From Gnetum montanum (Eukaryota > Streptophyta > Gnetopsida > Gnetales > Gnetaceae): DNA of 63,089 bases. Of this stretch, positions 9,863-20,299 are shown piece after piece; the stretch's first letter is position 1; every line of letters starts with the position of its first letter. The translations under genes were made by a program, and so were the position numbers. The notes below the pieces were generated by a model. The model ran no database searches. It worked only from the letters and a program-made list of their open reading frames with translations, and was not told where the DNA came from. Location: NCBI GenBank assembly GCA_015680685.1, contig MNCI01004661.1, positions 584,000 to 647,088 of the forward strand. Direction: 5' to 3'.

Positions 9863-11083
9863 CTAAACTTGGTAGTGAGATTGGGGAGTTGTGTGACCCA
9901 TAGAGTCACTTGGAGAAATCAGCTGCTGTACATAACATCCATATGGGTCTGGCTGCCGGTAAGGGTACTGTTGTTTTGGCAGTGGCATCCCCCATGACTG
10001 TGGGTATTGCCACTGTTGATGCTGTCTGATGGGTTGTGGTGGAGTTCCACTTGGATAGTACATTAATGGTTGGTGGAACTGCCTTGGGCTACCTTGGGGA
10101 TAAGGTAACCTTTGGGGTGTTTGCCGTTTGTTGAGTCTCGGGTTAAGTGCATACACCCCAAACTCTTGTAGATGTGAGATGATTGGATAACATCCCTTAG
10201 GATGGTCATATTGGCAGATCTCACATCCACCATCATCATCTGTGTCTGAGTCCACAACCTCATCAGAGATATTTATTTTCCCCTTACCCTTCTTATGTGC
10301 AGGGCCTGAATCTCGCCTCTTTTTCTTATCTTTTTCACTACTTCGTTCCACCTTAGACTCCTCTATGATTTTCAAGATAGTTTCAAGTCTGGAGTCTAAG
10401 GAATCCCACAATTGATCCACCTTAGTCGATACTTCTATTGTTAGTTTTTGAATCGGCAAGGTTTTTCTGTTCACCAACTCTTCGAGTGGTGACTCATCCT
10501 CTTCATCGCAAAATTTCACTCCATTCTTTCGAAGAGAGGGATCATGGTTGTATTCTTCCGTACTTTCTCTTTTTCGTAGTTCACCTTCTTCTTTTGCTAC
10601 TTGTTCCAACAAGTGATGAACTTCATGGGCTCTAAGTTCTAATAATCTTCCTTGGGCATAAGTCCCAAGGGTTCTTCTAGTCTCATGCCTTAGCCCATCT
10701 ACGATGTGGTGGAGTTGATCCCGCTGTGCGTAACCATGAACTGGAAAACAATGTAACAATGCGTAGTAGTGGCCCATGGCAGCATCCAAGGGTTCATGAG
10801 TATCTTGCTTCCATCCTTGGATTTGCTTACGCAAATTAGACACTTTGGAGTACATTTGATATTTATCATTGAAGAGTTCTAATATCGTACTCCACCTCCT
10901 GATGGTTTCCGGTTCTAAGGATTGGTACCAACTCTTTGCTTCCTTGATGAGTGTCCTGGGAAACAACTTTAGTTTTTGGCACTCGTTTCCTATGTTTTGC
11001 AAGGAATAGGCATCGTGAAATGCCTGTATATGATGCTGCCGATCAACGTTGTATCCCCCTTCGAAGCATGGGATATTGTTCAT
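9863..11083 (-). pseudogene. gag core (capsid and zinc knuckle) of element A
   Basis: A 406-codon open frame, the longest in the window. Residues about 5-160 form the Retrotrans_gag capsid-like domain: FEGGYNVDRQHHIQAF, KLFPRTLIKEAKSWYQSL, RRWSTILELFNDKYQ, then RKQIQGWKQ. It ends in a charged helix with AKEEGELRKRES. Around residues 265-310 there is a CCHC-like zinc knuckle, CEICQYDHPKGCYP (C-x2-C-x3-H-x3-C), followed by a proline/glutamine-rich tail. The true Gag start lies upstream at 12036; stops and frameshifts separate the two, so the full protein is not intact. Confidence 0.85.
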
Positions 11084-12036
11084 GTCTAAAAGCTTGATCC
11101 GACTATCTTTTGATGCCTTTTTGGTATTCTTACAGCCTCTATTATATCGAACATGCTTTAGGTTGTAAGTAGGGGCTTGTCATAATCATCTCTTTCATGA
11201 CGCCTGTGATGTCTACGTTGTTCCCTACTTTCCCTTTGTTCATGCCCTTGTCCTCTCTCTCGACTCTCCCGTTGAGGTCTCTCATTTCGCCTACCTCTAT
11301 CCTCACCATTATGCTCATGGTGGCTGCGCCCAGATGTGGAAGGAGAGGATGAATGATGTGAAGAAGGGGAAGAAGAAGGAGAACCATCTCCATGACGATG
11401 TTTCCTACCTTCTCTTCTGTGGTTTTGGCCCTGATCGTGATGACGATCTGAGTGCCCGTCCTTGTCATGTGTTGTTGTTCCCTCAGTGAACAACTGGTGT
11501 TCACGGGGATCAAAACCAGGGTTGTGTATCGTGGAGTGTAGGTTCTGATACCCTACATCCTCACTATTGTTAGGAGGAGAAACATCTTTTGATAGAGAAT
11601 CCGTTATAAGTGGTTCACCATCTTCGATTTATCTTAGGACATGCGAGACCTCTTTGCCCTTCAACAGTGTATGTTGGCTCTCCTACCTTGAGTCCCTCAT
11701 ACATTGTAAAGCTGTGGGATGGTAATCCCTCATGTCAAAATCTATTGTAATGTATTCAGCATATAATTCCATCATGCTTATCTGTGCCAAGGCACGTAGG
11801 AGCATGTTGGGGACTGCATGATCTAGAGGTAACACTATGTTACCTTGTAAGTCTCTCCAGCGCATCTACTCATCCTGATGGAGGATAAAAGTAAAATTGG
11901 GTATATACGCATCGGGATGAGTATATACCAACCTATATTGTTGAGGAACTGGCAGATTTAGGTTATGTGTTTTAGATTGCTGATTGTCTCTAGTATTGTC
12001 CCTAGGTGGTGTAATGCTCTTGTGAGAAGAAGACAT
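11084..12036 (-). pseudogene. gag N-terminal region of element A, broken
   Basis: The ATG at 12036 (minus) opens MSSSHKS, a start also found in B (34178) and, with one more Ser, D (59335), so I take it as the Gag start. It follows the primer site by about 130 bases. The frame is interrupted by stops near 11875 and 11683 and by a frameshift. From 11493 to 11158 it encodes a strikingly charged low-complexity stretch: His/Arg/Glu-rich with poly-Ser runs (SSSPSSHHSSSPSTSGRS) and repeated RESRERGQ-like units. This looks like an RNA-binding basic domain, which is an inference from composition. Confidence 0.7.
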
Positions 12037-12162
12037 CTTAGTTTAATTTGGTGTGCTAATTAACCGTTATATAATTTTTTGATTTAATTAACCCTAAGGT
12101 TCATTTAAGCTCCCAATGATGTGAGTGATCTCCTATGTTTTACTTAGTGCACAAACACTTAG

Positions 12163-12180
12163 TCCTCGGCAACGGTGCCA
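12163..12180 (-). other. primer-binding site of element A, tRNA-Asp type
   Basis: Minus strand TGGCACCGTTGCCGAGGA, one base from the 5' LTR. The intact form at 61697-61714 is complementary to the 3' end of plant tRNA-Asp; this copy differs at two positions. It would prime minus-strand cDNA. Confidence 0.88.
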
Positions 12181-12181
12181 A

Positions 12182-12965
12182 TGATGAGTGGCAAGGTACC
12201 CCTACACTCAACCATACGAATACGAGCATAACACGTGCGATCTGGTTGAACTCCAAAGACTAAGTGCCTACACGCCTCATGGAAAACTTAAGGTTAATTA
12301 ATCATTGTCTTCCTAGACTTACTTGTATTTGTCATGATGTATGGTTAAGTAAGTCTGAGGTATATGATTTTTATATCTTTTTCTGTTTTATCTCCTATGC
12401 TAGTGAGGTGAAGGGTTGAAGAGACTAATTGAGTAACTCTAACTAACGAACTAAGTCTAAATTAACCTAGCGTTAGCATCTGTTCCCACTTACCGTTCAC
12501 ACCTTGAACCAATGCAACCGTGGTTACCAAACGCTAATCGCTGTTGGGATCACCACGTGTAACGCACGCGCTTGAAGCGATCGTACTGAGGCACTTAACT
12601 AGGAGAGAAGGGTTGAGAAAGATTTAATTCCTAATAAAGCATGTAAATGGAAAAATAGTAAATAACAATAAATAAAAGTTCTAATTAGCCTATTCCATGC
12701 ACTGCAATTTTTATCCAAGAAGCTCATCTTTATTTCCGTACACAAACTTGCGTTTAGGTACAATGTTTGCTCGAATAAAGATCCGTTCACTTAGGACTCC
12801 TACTGTAGGCACATGGAAAATATTCTATCTCTGGAGTGATCAATCTGCTAGAGTTTCACTACGGTCTAAGCCTAGGATGATAAAAAAGGGAGAGCCACCT
12901 CTTATTTATAGATATGATGGCGCATCGCGATATTGCGGCAGCCTATGCGATATCGCGTCCCATCA
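12182..12965 (-). repeat. element A 5' LTR (784 bp)
   Basis: Plus-strand ends TGATGAGTGG and CGTCCCATCA. It matches the partner LTR at 5934-6748 over its length, with scattered mostly transition differences (about 5-6% by eye, not computed). A TATA box (minus TATAAATAAG) lies at about 12902-12911. The palindrome array upstream of it holds fewer units than in the 3' LTR. Confidence 0.92.
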
Positions 12966-13172
12966 AGCACCTTTTTTACACTTATGTGAAGTAGTAATAA
13001 CTAATAAGTGAGAACCAAACAAAGGGACTAAAAAAGATAATGTTTGATTGAAATCTTACTTTTCTAAAAAAGAATAAAATCAAAAGAAATATGTAAACTA
13101 AAAAAAATTTCTTGCATGTTTATGCCAAAGCCAATTAGTCAAGCCTTAGACATTCCAAGATAAGATATTCAT
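12966..13172 (-). pseudogene. LINE-1 ORF2 N-terminal endonuclease start
   Basis: The minus-strand ATG at 13172 opens MNILSWNV, the conserved start of plant LINE apurinic endonuclease domains. The next stretch contains several stops. It ends at KKG, exactly where element A entered. On the other side (5933) the frame resumes with VAIPF, restoring a typical K-G-x-VAI block. The segment therefore belongs to the same ORF2 as 2774-5933. Confidence 0.8.
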
Positions 13173-14599
13173 GGGCAAGCACAAGGAGTATCTTGTGAAA
13201 AACTATCAGAAAATTCTAAATTTGACTTATCAACTTTTATAACATGTAAGAAAATAATGAAAGGGTTTCTTATCATAATCAATGAAGAAAAATTAATTAC
13301 TAAGGAAGAACTAACTCTTTTCCTCCCACAAACTCATCATTTTTAACTGAGTCCTTAAATGATTTTGAAGAGATAGCTTATGTTTAAGAAGATATCTTGA
13401 TTATTGAAGCAAATTATAATACATGTAATTGCTTGGAAGAATTAGAAGAGGATGAAGGTTTATAGACATTTCTAGAAGAGGTTTCAAGATTAAAATTTTC
13501 TAACGGTTGATGGAATTATAGGATAGATAATGAATATCTTTTCGAAGCTCAACTAATTATTTTTTCTTGGCCAATAAGAGACATGCAAAAATATGATACT
13601 TACGCCTGATGATAATAGATGTAGGAATTAGAATGAAAAAAATAATCTACTTTATAAATAAAGAATTTACCACTTGTTGCAAGGGTTAAAAAGGTTCTTT
13701 GTGAGATATCAAGTTCAATACAATAGCGTATGCACTGTGTCCCTCTCCATAGTAGAAAATATTAAGAGATGATTCGACAGTTTGAGATATTAGGGAATAA
13801 TATTATAAGATAAATTGTTAACATTAAAATAAAATTTTCATGCTCACACAATAAGAGTTGTAGTACATACTAGAAAAATTTGAATGAAAAGAGCCTTCTT
13901 AATTTAGGAGGCATCAGAGAATTCCATAAGAATAAAGTTATGGGCATAATAATGAGCATGAAAAATCTAGATATGTTAGGCATAAAAAATATTTTTAACT
14001 TACATAGCCATATTCATTGAATAAGGTAAAAAAATAATAATTTAAAGAAAAATGAAATAGGTAGTAGAATCTTTTGAAACAACATCAAAAACATCATTTG
14101 GAAGGCAAAAAATCAATAGTAGGGAGATTTGAAGCATCTTCATTCTAAGGAGTAAAATGTTGGGCAAATCTCCCTTGGGGATGTTTGAAAGAAGCCCTAA
14201 AAGTGTTGACTCTATCTTTGCTTTCAATAACCATCTCAAACCTCTTTTCTACATCAAGAAACTTCTTCTTTCACCTTCAAGAAAATCCCTTTCACTATCT
14301 TTTTTTAATTTTACACAAGAAATATAATCTTATGAATCTACACTCCAATATTTTTAAAATTTAATGTGTATTTTATATCATATTTGTATTTTAAATTATT
14401 GTGTTGAGGTTGGAGAGAGGGGTGCTAGACTAAAAGAATAAATAATAATATTAAAAAAAAACATTAGGTCATCAAATAGAAAGTCTAAATATAAAGCCTC
14501 AATTGATTTGATATTTCTCCAGCAAATCTAATTTTCTTCAATAGAGCTAATTTTTTTCACTACAATTTTTCTCTCAAAATTCTAATTTCTTTAGAATTA
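13173..14599. other. unassigned, probably LINE-1 ORF1 or 5' region
   Basis: It lies upstream of the LINE-1 ORF2 start on the minus strand, so ORF1 and leader sequence are expected here, but no zinc knuckle or DUF4283 motif is legible. A 65-codon minus frame (14042-14239) is unrecognised. Near 14340-14460 the sequence is very AT-rich. Confidence 0.4.
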
Positions 14600-15775
14600 T
14601 TCTATGGAGGATTCTATATTGCTTCCATCTTCTTCAACTAATGTTGAAATTTCTACTTCTTTTATTGATATAAAAATTTTTATTGATTCTCAAAATGTAG
14701 ATTTACAAACTTGTAAATAAAAAAGTTGACACCTTCTTCCAATGATGTTGATGCAACTAAGACACTTCATTTTGTTCTTACTAATTATGTATGTGGCTCA
14801 TTGGTTGCTAATATTTCATCATAATATATGTTCATTCAGATTCTAGGTTACCTACCTTGTAATTAAAGTTTCATTTCACAATTAAATAACATGATGAAAA
14901 ACATGACATTCAACTCCTTCATGCTAGGTATTATTCTTATTTTTTCTACTTGTTGAGTTAGGTAATGCTTTGATGGTGCATCATGCCCTAAATATAGGAT
15001 CTTTTATACATAAGTATGCATCGTTGATCGTTAGTAAGTGGGCTCTAGATTTTGATTTACAATCTAAAGAATATGCTAAAGTTCCATATTTTGTTGAGTT
15101 ATATAATCTTATATTGATTTTCTAGAAAGGTGGGCAAGAAATTATTTGTCTTCTCGGTTCCATTAAGCATATGAAGTCTATTTTTATAACTTTTGATTTT
15201 TGTAGGTGTTTTTCTTTTGTTAAAATTGAACTTATCAATTGTAAAAAGAAATTGGTATTACAATCAAGAGAAAATACTTATCTTTATCCAATTACACATT
15301 ATAATCTTCCTAATTCTTACAACTTTTGCTATCATGAAGGACATTTGTTTAAGGCTTTTCCTTTTCTACTCAAGAAAAAAATTATAAAGAAAAGAAAAAA
15401 TGTGTTCAAATTGAAGATAGGAAAAAACAAGTTAGTGTTAATGATAAGAATAATCAAATGGAAATAAAGAATCTAGAGAAGACAAAAGATCCTATGTATA
15501 CTTTTACTACTACTAGACAAAGTATTAAGTCGCTTAGATAGATAGTGCATAAGGTAAATTTTTATTTAACTAATAGGAATACTATTAACTCAAATATTAA
15601 AACTGGTACGAACAAGAAGGTTACAACTCACAATGAAGATTTTTAACATTAGATTAATAATAAGCGACGAAGTGAAGATCTTCCATGAGTACTGCCACTT
15701 TTTTCCTTTAATATAAATATTGATATTAAGCCACAGCTCTCTATCTCAAATTCTTTTTCTATTTTAAGTTCAAGC
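14600..15775 (+). pseudogene. LINE-2 ORF1 remnant (DUF4283-like plus zinc knuckle)
   Basis: Plus-strand frames, broken by stops and shifts, read MEDSILLPSSS near the start. They then show the LINE ORF1 pattern: WALDFDLQSKEYAKVPYFVE (the W-x-DF ... VP-x-WV block), LLGSIKHM, a segment equivalent to the usual T..+FAR+CVEI block, then ITHYNLPNSYNFCYHEGHLF, equivalent to the zinc-knuckle motif L-x-C-x2-C-x4-GH-x4-C. LINE-3 (39600-40355) carries the same series with different damage, which makes the assignment firmer. ORF2 would begin at the ATG at 15776 (MDIEN), judged by the same spacing as in LINE-3, but no endonuclease is legible after it. Confidence 0.65.
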
Positions 15776-16912
15776 ATGGATATTGAAAACTAATGTAAAT
15801 TTTGTTAAAAATAGGACCTTCCTCCCTACTAATAATTAATTTTCTTCACTCATATCTTTTTTCAAATTATCAATTATAAGGTTGTTATGACATCCCATTC
15901 CTGGATGTCAAAAAAACTTGATCGTACATTGCTTAATCCATCGCATTTATCGCATTCGTAAGAAATATAATGGAAATATCATAAAATAATTTAATAAATA
16001 AATAAATGGTAAATTAATAAACAATAAATAAATAAATGGTACACAGAATAGGAAAGAAAACATAAATATAAATTTTATTAGTTAGAGTCATTTAATGTAA
16101 CACGTTTTGGGTTATCTTCCCATGCCACTTAGGCCTTAAAGGCAATCCAGCATTGCCACCATAGTTAAGCTGTCCAGTTGAGGGGGTGATTAGTTGCTCC
16201 TTGTCCCACTTCACTTGATGCTTATCACTTGCCTTTCCAAGCTCCACAACTCCATGCTCGGCATTACCTCTAAACCTAGCCTTAAAGGGCAAAGGTCAAA
16301 CCCATTCCCAAGGGATACATGAATAATTATAAATCCTGATAATGAGGCATCCCTTTATTTGAAGGTTAATTACACTTTTATAATATTTTTTTACCCTTAA
16401 CAAGGGACAAGATGTTATAGCTATACATGTGAGTACATGGTTGTAAAATTAGAAAGTTTTTTCTTTATATATATATATATATATATCTTTAATGATGTCG
16501 ACTCAGTGCCAATCTTGTGATGTACTCTAAATTCTCTTTGTTCATTACTAATATTTTTAAGGGGTCTAGCACCCTATAGAAAAAGCCCAACAATTTTGGA
16601 GATGCTTTTTAAGATTTTCATCCTTACAATCAATCTTGAAAAACCTCCCTAATGGATTAGGAAAAGGATCAGGCCTTATCCTTATTCAAAAGAGCGCTTA
16701 TGGGTTTTCACTTCTTACTAAATAGTTTCATGTAAAGAAAAGAAGAAAAATCGCTCTAAAGACAAAACAATATGTTAATTAAAAATAAAGAAAAAATAGC
16801 AACAAAAGCTAAATGTTTCCTATCCTTAAGCCTTAAAAATAAAAATAAAATTAATACTATAGAAAATAAATAAATTATTCAGATTTCAATGGGATTTCTT
16901 TTGCTTGAAGTT
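15776..16912. other. unassigned AT-rich stretch, possible fragment of another LTR
   Basis: No coding region is supported. From about 15885 (TGTTATGACATCCC) to about 16425 there is a G+C-richer island containing a 66-codon minus frame (16092-16292) that I do not recognise. The start and length are LTR-like but I find no partner or target duplication. A TA microsatellite lies near 16467-16486. Confidence 0.35.
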
Positions 16913-17798
16913 TGATGAGTGACAAGGTACCCATACACTCAACCATATAAATCACAAGTATTCATGCATGATCTAGTTGAATTTTGTGGATGGGACTAGT
17001 TGTGGCATCTAGATTTCTATGCTTTGATCACAGTTCACTATCTTCCCACTTGGACTGGTGGTAGCTTTGTCACATATGGTTTAGTCCTGAGTGAGGCATA
17101 TGATTCTTATTATTTTAGATTTTATTATTCTACGATTAACAATAGGTTGAAACTCAATTTATAATCAATTCAAATAATCTAATTGCTAGTTAATAATCAA
17201 CTACCCTAACATAAGTATTCGATCCCACTTCCTGTGCACATCCTGAACACATATAACGCTGTTGGGTTCCAAACGTTAAGTGTTGCTAGGATTACTAAGA
17301 GTCATATGCATGCTTGAAGCGATCATACTTATGTGCTTAATTAATTAACATGCATGAAAATGTAAATGTTAACTAAGTACAAGAAAAGTAAATTACATGG
17401 AAAGTAAATCTAGTCTAAGTCAAAGTGCTACAATGAATAAGAATCAATCTTGATCTTATTGTCGCTCATGAAAAATGTCCAGGTACATTGCCAGTCAAAT
17501 AAGACTTTGTACAATTGTCTTAGATCCACTCTGTGGACACTCACTGACTTTTCTCTAAGATTACGGAATAAAAATTGCAAGAATTTGGCTACTCTATTGA
17601 AAAGACTATGAAAAACTCATGCAAAATTGACTCAAAATGGGAGCCTAGGTTCTATATTTAAAGGCTAGAGTATATACCCTAACATTGGATACTTAACATC
17701 GTGGCTAGGCCCCAACATCGTGTACCTGATGTTGTAGCTCAATGATTCATCAGATGTCAAGGCTTCAATGTCAAGGCTAAGCAAATCATGACTCATCA
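16913..17798 (-). mobile_element. solo LTR of the Athila-like superfamily
   Basis: 886 bp with plus-strand ends TGATGAGTGACAAGG and TGACTCATCA, the same termini as the LTRs of A-D. It is flanked by a perfect 5-bp duplication, AAGTT at 16908-16912 and 17799-17803. No primer site or internal sequence adjoins it. It is therefore the product of recombination between the two LTRs of one insertion. Its orientation matches A-D (minus). Upstream of its TATA region it carries repeated AACATCG/GATGTT motifs related to those of B. Confidence 0.9.
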
Positions 17799-18039
17799 AA
17801 GTTGTAGCAAAAAAGCAACATCTTTAGAATATGGTATTTGATGAAGTGTAGTTGATTGGTTGCATTGATGCAGCCTCATCAATGTATTCCCATTGATGCA
17901 TGGCCAACGCAGATGCATTAATGCTAACATAGTCAAGCCTATATAAATGCATGTGCCAACTACATTTATGACACATTAAGTCCATAGTGTAGCAAAGCTG
18001 TTACAGTTAGGATTAGATATGCTAAACAAAAATCAATTA

Positions 18040-18345
18040 GTAGTCCTATTTCTAAATGAAGTGCACAAGACACACACCAAACAACATCATGACTTAAAGA
18101 TAAGGAAAGTTAAATTCCAACCAGGAGATACAGTTCTTTACTTGAACCCCATGCACATATTCGAACACACAAAATTTTAAATGCTATGGGAAGGACCTTA
18201 TATTATTCATGCAACTTTTCCATCTGGGGCCATGACAATTTACCACCCTTTTAGCCCAAGCAAGTGATCGCTAGTCAACATTCAACAAGTAAAATCTTTC
18301 CCATAATCAAGGATAACTAGTGACAAGAATACCTCAATTGATGGC
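18040..18345 (+). pseudogene. integrase C-terminal domain fragment, element E
   Basis: Plus-strand translation gives LKIRKVKFQPGDTVLY, then MLWEGPYIIHATFPSG and AMTIYHP. This is the SH3-like integrase tail of Ty3 elements (the FKVGDLVL...K..GPF.I..V.P.GAV pattern). One stop interrupts KF*ML and another follows the HP segment. It ends near QVKSFP. Confidence 0.75.
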
Positions 18346-19800
18346 CAAGCACATTCTATCTTTTGGATCTTCTCCTTCCAACTTAGTCGTAGGGGAGATG
18401 AGCATCCATGTTAATATTTTGTCATGGCTCCTTAGTTTTTTTAACTTTTTTGTTTTATGCTATTTTTTATACATTTTCAATTTTCTTGAATATTTTGCAA
18501 CTTATTTTATATATTTTCCCTTGTTTATTTTTCCTTACGTTATGTTTCCGTTTTTTTTATTCATTTGAAATCTTGCATTTTTGCCACAATTGCTGTTACT
18601 AAAGGCTCATTTAAAAATATACTTCATGTTTGAATCAATTATTTAAGGAATAAATTTTGTTTTCAGATTATGACATTAATTAATGGAGCATTAATTTTTT
18701 GATGGTATCAGGTAGTGAGTGCATGTCATCCACCCATTCCACTCAATTCTATGGGGTTTTCCATCTTGGAAGCATGAGGTTCTTTCTTAATTGCAACTTA
18801 TAAAGAATTAATGACCTTAATACTTAATAGACTTAAGTGGAGTGGATAAGGATATGGCTTCAAGGGGATGTATCACCTTCTATACCTAACAACCTTCTTA
18901 CGTGTTATGAATATTCTCATTGGTCTCTCATCACTTCTACCATTTCAGAATAATAGGAAGCATGTCTTTTCATGGTGTGGTTTCCATAAAAAAACATAGA
19001 AATTCAAAGAACATCCCTTAGATAATAATGGGCTACAATCACTAGTTATGGGGTTGGAAAGGCATGTTACCCATGCCTAAAGGTACTCCTCCAACTAAGA
19101 CCCTTCCTATCTTCCTACTTTTTTCTTCTCTACTTGGAATGATGGTTATTCCATGGGAGTAATGAAATCTTGGGGGTTGGATGGTTTGAATATGAAAATG
19201 TGAAGTCCCTGGAAGTAGATGAACTTGTTTCCACCTAAGGATGGGATAGTATCTGGTCATCTTAACCATACATGCCACAAGGACTTTATGTGACCAAGAT
19301 GTGAGACTCCATTCCATTTTCTCTCTTCCATCCCTCTACTCTTGTCATTGACCACCTCATTGCCTCTTATCATGGTCAATTATTATGTCCATTTTGGTAT
19401 CTATAATCCTTTCATAATTTCTTGCATAGATTTCATCTTTAACTGATGATGATCATTCATCATCCTTGGGGTCCACAGACTCCTTGGTATGAGGTCATGC
19501 AAGGGAATTAATGACATGAGCTTGCTCTGGGGAGGACCCAGTTGCATACTCCTTGATCTTGTTCAGTTAAACTTCCTATCCCTTGGTCATTTTGAATTCA
19601 ACCACATCATTTTGTGACATAAACATCTAGTTTTGCAACACCTTGGCATATTCATTTCTCTCAAAATCTCCTTTTCTAGGCCAATTTGATGCCATCTTCC
19701 ACGTTTTGTCATCATTTTCAACTTTTTTGGCTTCCTTTGGACTCTCATTTCGTCTTAAAAATCCCCCAAAATATTTAGTTTTTTATGTGGAAAATTGTTG
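18346..19800 (+). other. element E post-pol region: T-rich tract and conserved non-coding DNA
   Basis: CTTAGTCGTAGGGGAGATG (about 18380) matches the block after integrase in B, C, A and D. It is followed by the T-rich tract (18425-18570). The interval 18940-19110 aligns with the inverse complement of 45590-45780 in C (GTGGTTTCCA ... TTAGATAATAA ... GTTACCCATGCCTAAAGG). The minus-strand 91-codon frame at 19042-19317 lies in this non-coding block and is not kept in C. Confidence 0.6.
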
Positions 19801-19810
19801 CAAAGAGCGA

Positions 19811-19855
19811 TGTTGATGCATCCCCATCAACATAGTCTAAAAATAGTATATATAT
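19811..19855 (+). promoter_or_regulatory. putative internal promoter upstream of ORF3, element E
   Basis: A perfect inverted repeat TGTTGATG/CATCAACA (19811-19818 and 19825-19832) is followed after about 14 bases by TATATATATG (19846-19855). ORF3 begins roughly 450 bases further on. Element C has the same layout at the homologous place (44781-44870). It also mirrors the U3 layout of the LTRs in this window. A promoter role is inferred from this architecture. Confidence 0.45.
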
Positions 19856-20299
19856 GCATTGACACTTAGCCATTTTTTTCACATTTTACTTCAAATGGAA
19901 GAGGAAATTTTGCCTTTTTTAGAGCCCAAAGATCTTCCAAGTGCTATAAAATTCAAATCACTCATCCAATTTACCTTGTTCTTCAATCCCCTAGCTATTG
20001 AAGGTGAGATTTTATTATGGGGGTCATAACCCTTTAGTTTATGATAGAAAAATGTTTAGAAATTTTTCTAACTCTCCAAAGGTTAACCATTAAAATAATA
20101 TTAAAATCTTAGTTCAAACCATATTAAACATCAAAAACAAACTTTAGTGACTAATGAATAAAATAATAATAAAATAATGAACCTGTCAAGATCACAAAAA
20201 AACCTAAGTGTAACTTAACTCGATAAGAAAGGTATAAAAAAGGAACTAAGGTTTATATACCAAAACACTAATGGATGGTTACATTTGTAAACACAAATA

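Larger units (their letters stand above)
5934..12965 (-). mobile_element. LTR element A: Athila-like Ty3 element with gag-protease and no RT-IN
   Basis: A 7.03-kb element with two LTRs (5934-6748 and 12182-12965). On the minus strand the order is 5' LTR, a tRNA-Asp-type primer site, gag, aspartic protease, a short linker, about 1.9 kb of non-coding DNA, a polypurine tract and the 3' LTR. No RT, RNase H or integrase motif lies between the protease linker and the 3' non-coding region. Flanks are ATCAC (5929-5933) and AGCAC (12966-12970), a 5-bp target duplication with one change. Removing the element and one duplication rejoins the LINE-1 endonuclease in frame, which confirms the boundaries. 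Its sister D has the same content. Mobilisation in trans by a B- or C-like relative is inferred. Confidence 0.9.

Noticed and set aside
9686-9997. Plus-strand ORFs overlapping gag and protease of A, e.g. 9686-9997 and 10438-10635
   Set aside because: Shadows of the gag-protease coding strand; the minus strand carries the recognised motifs.
11142-11513. Second minus-strand ORF (123 codons) overlapping the charged gag segment
   Set aside because: A different frame of the same DNA; the His/Arg/Ser-rich frame is the one that continues Gag and has a counterpart in D.
15885-16425. Solo LTR of another family (TGTTATGACATCCC start)
   Set aside because: No matching end, target duplication or second copy could be identified; left as unassigned DNA.
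19042-19317. 91-codon minus ORF in element E
   Set aside because: It lies in the conserved post-pol non-coding block; the frame is not preserved in C.
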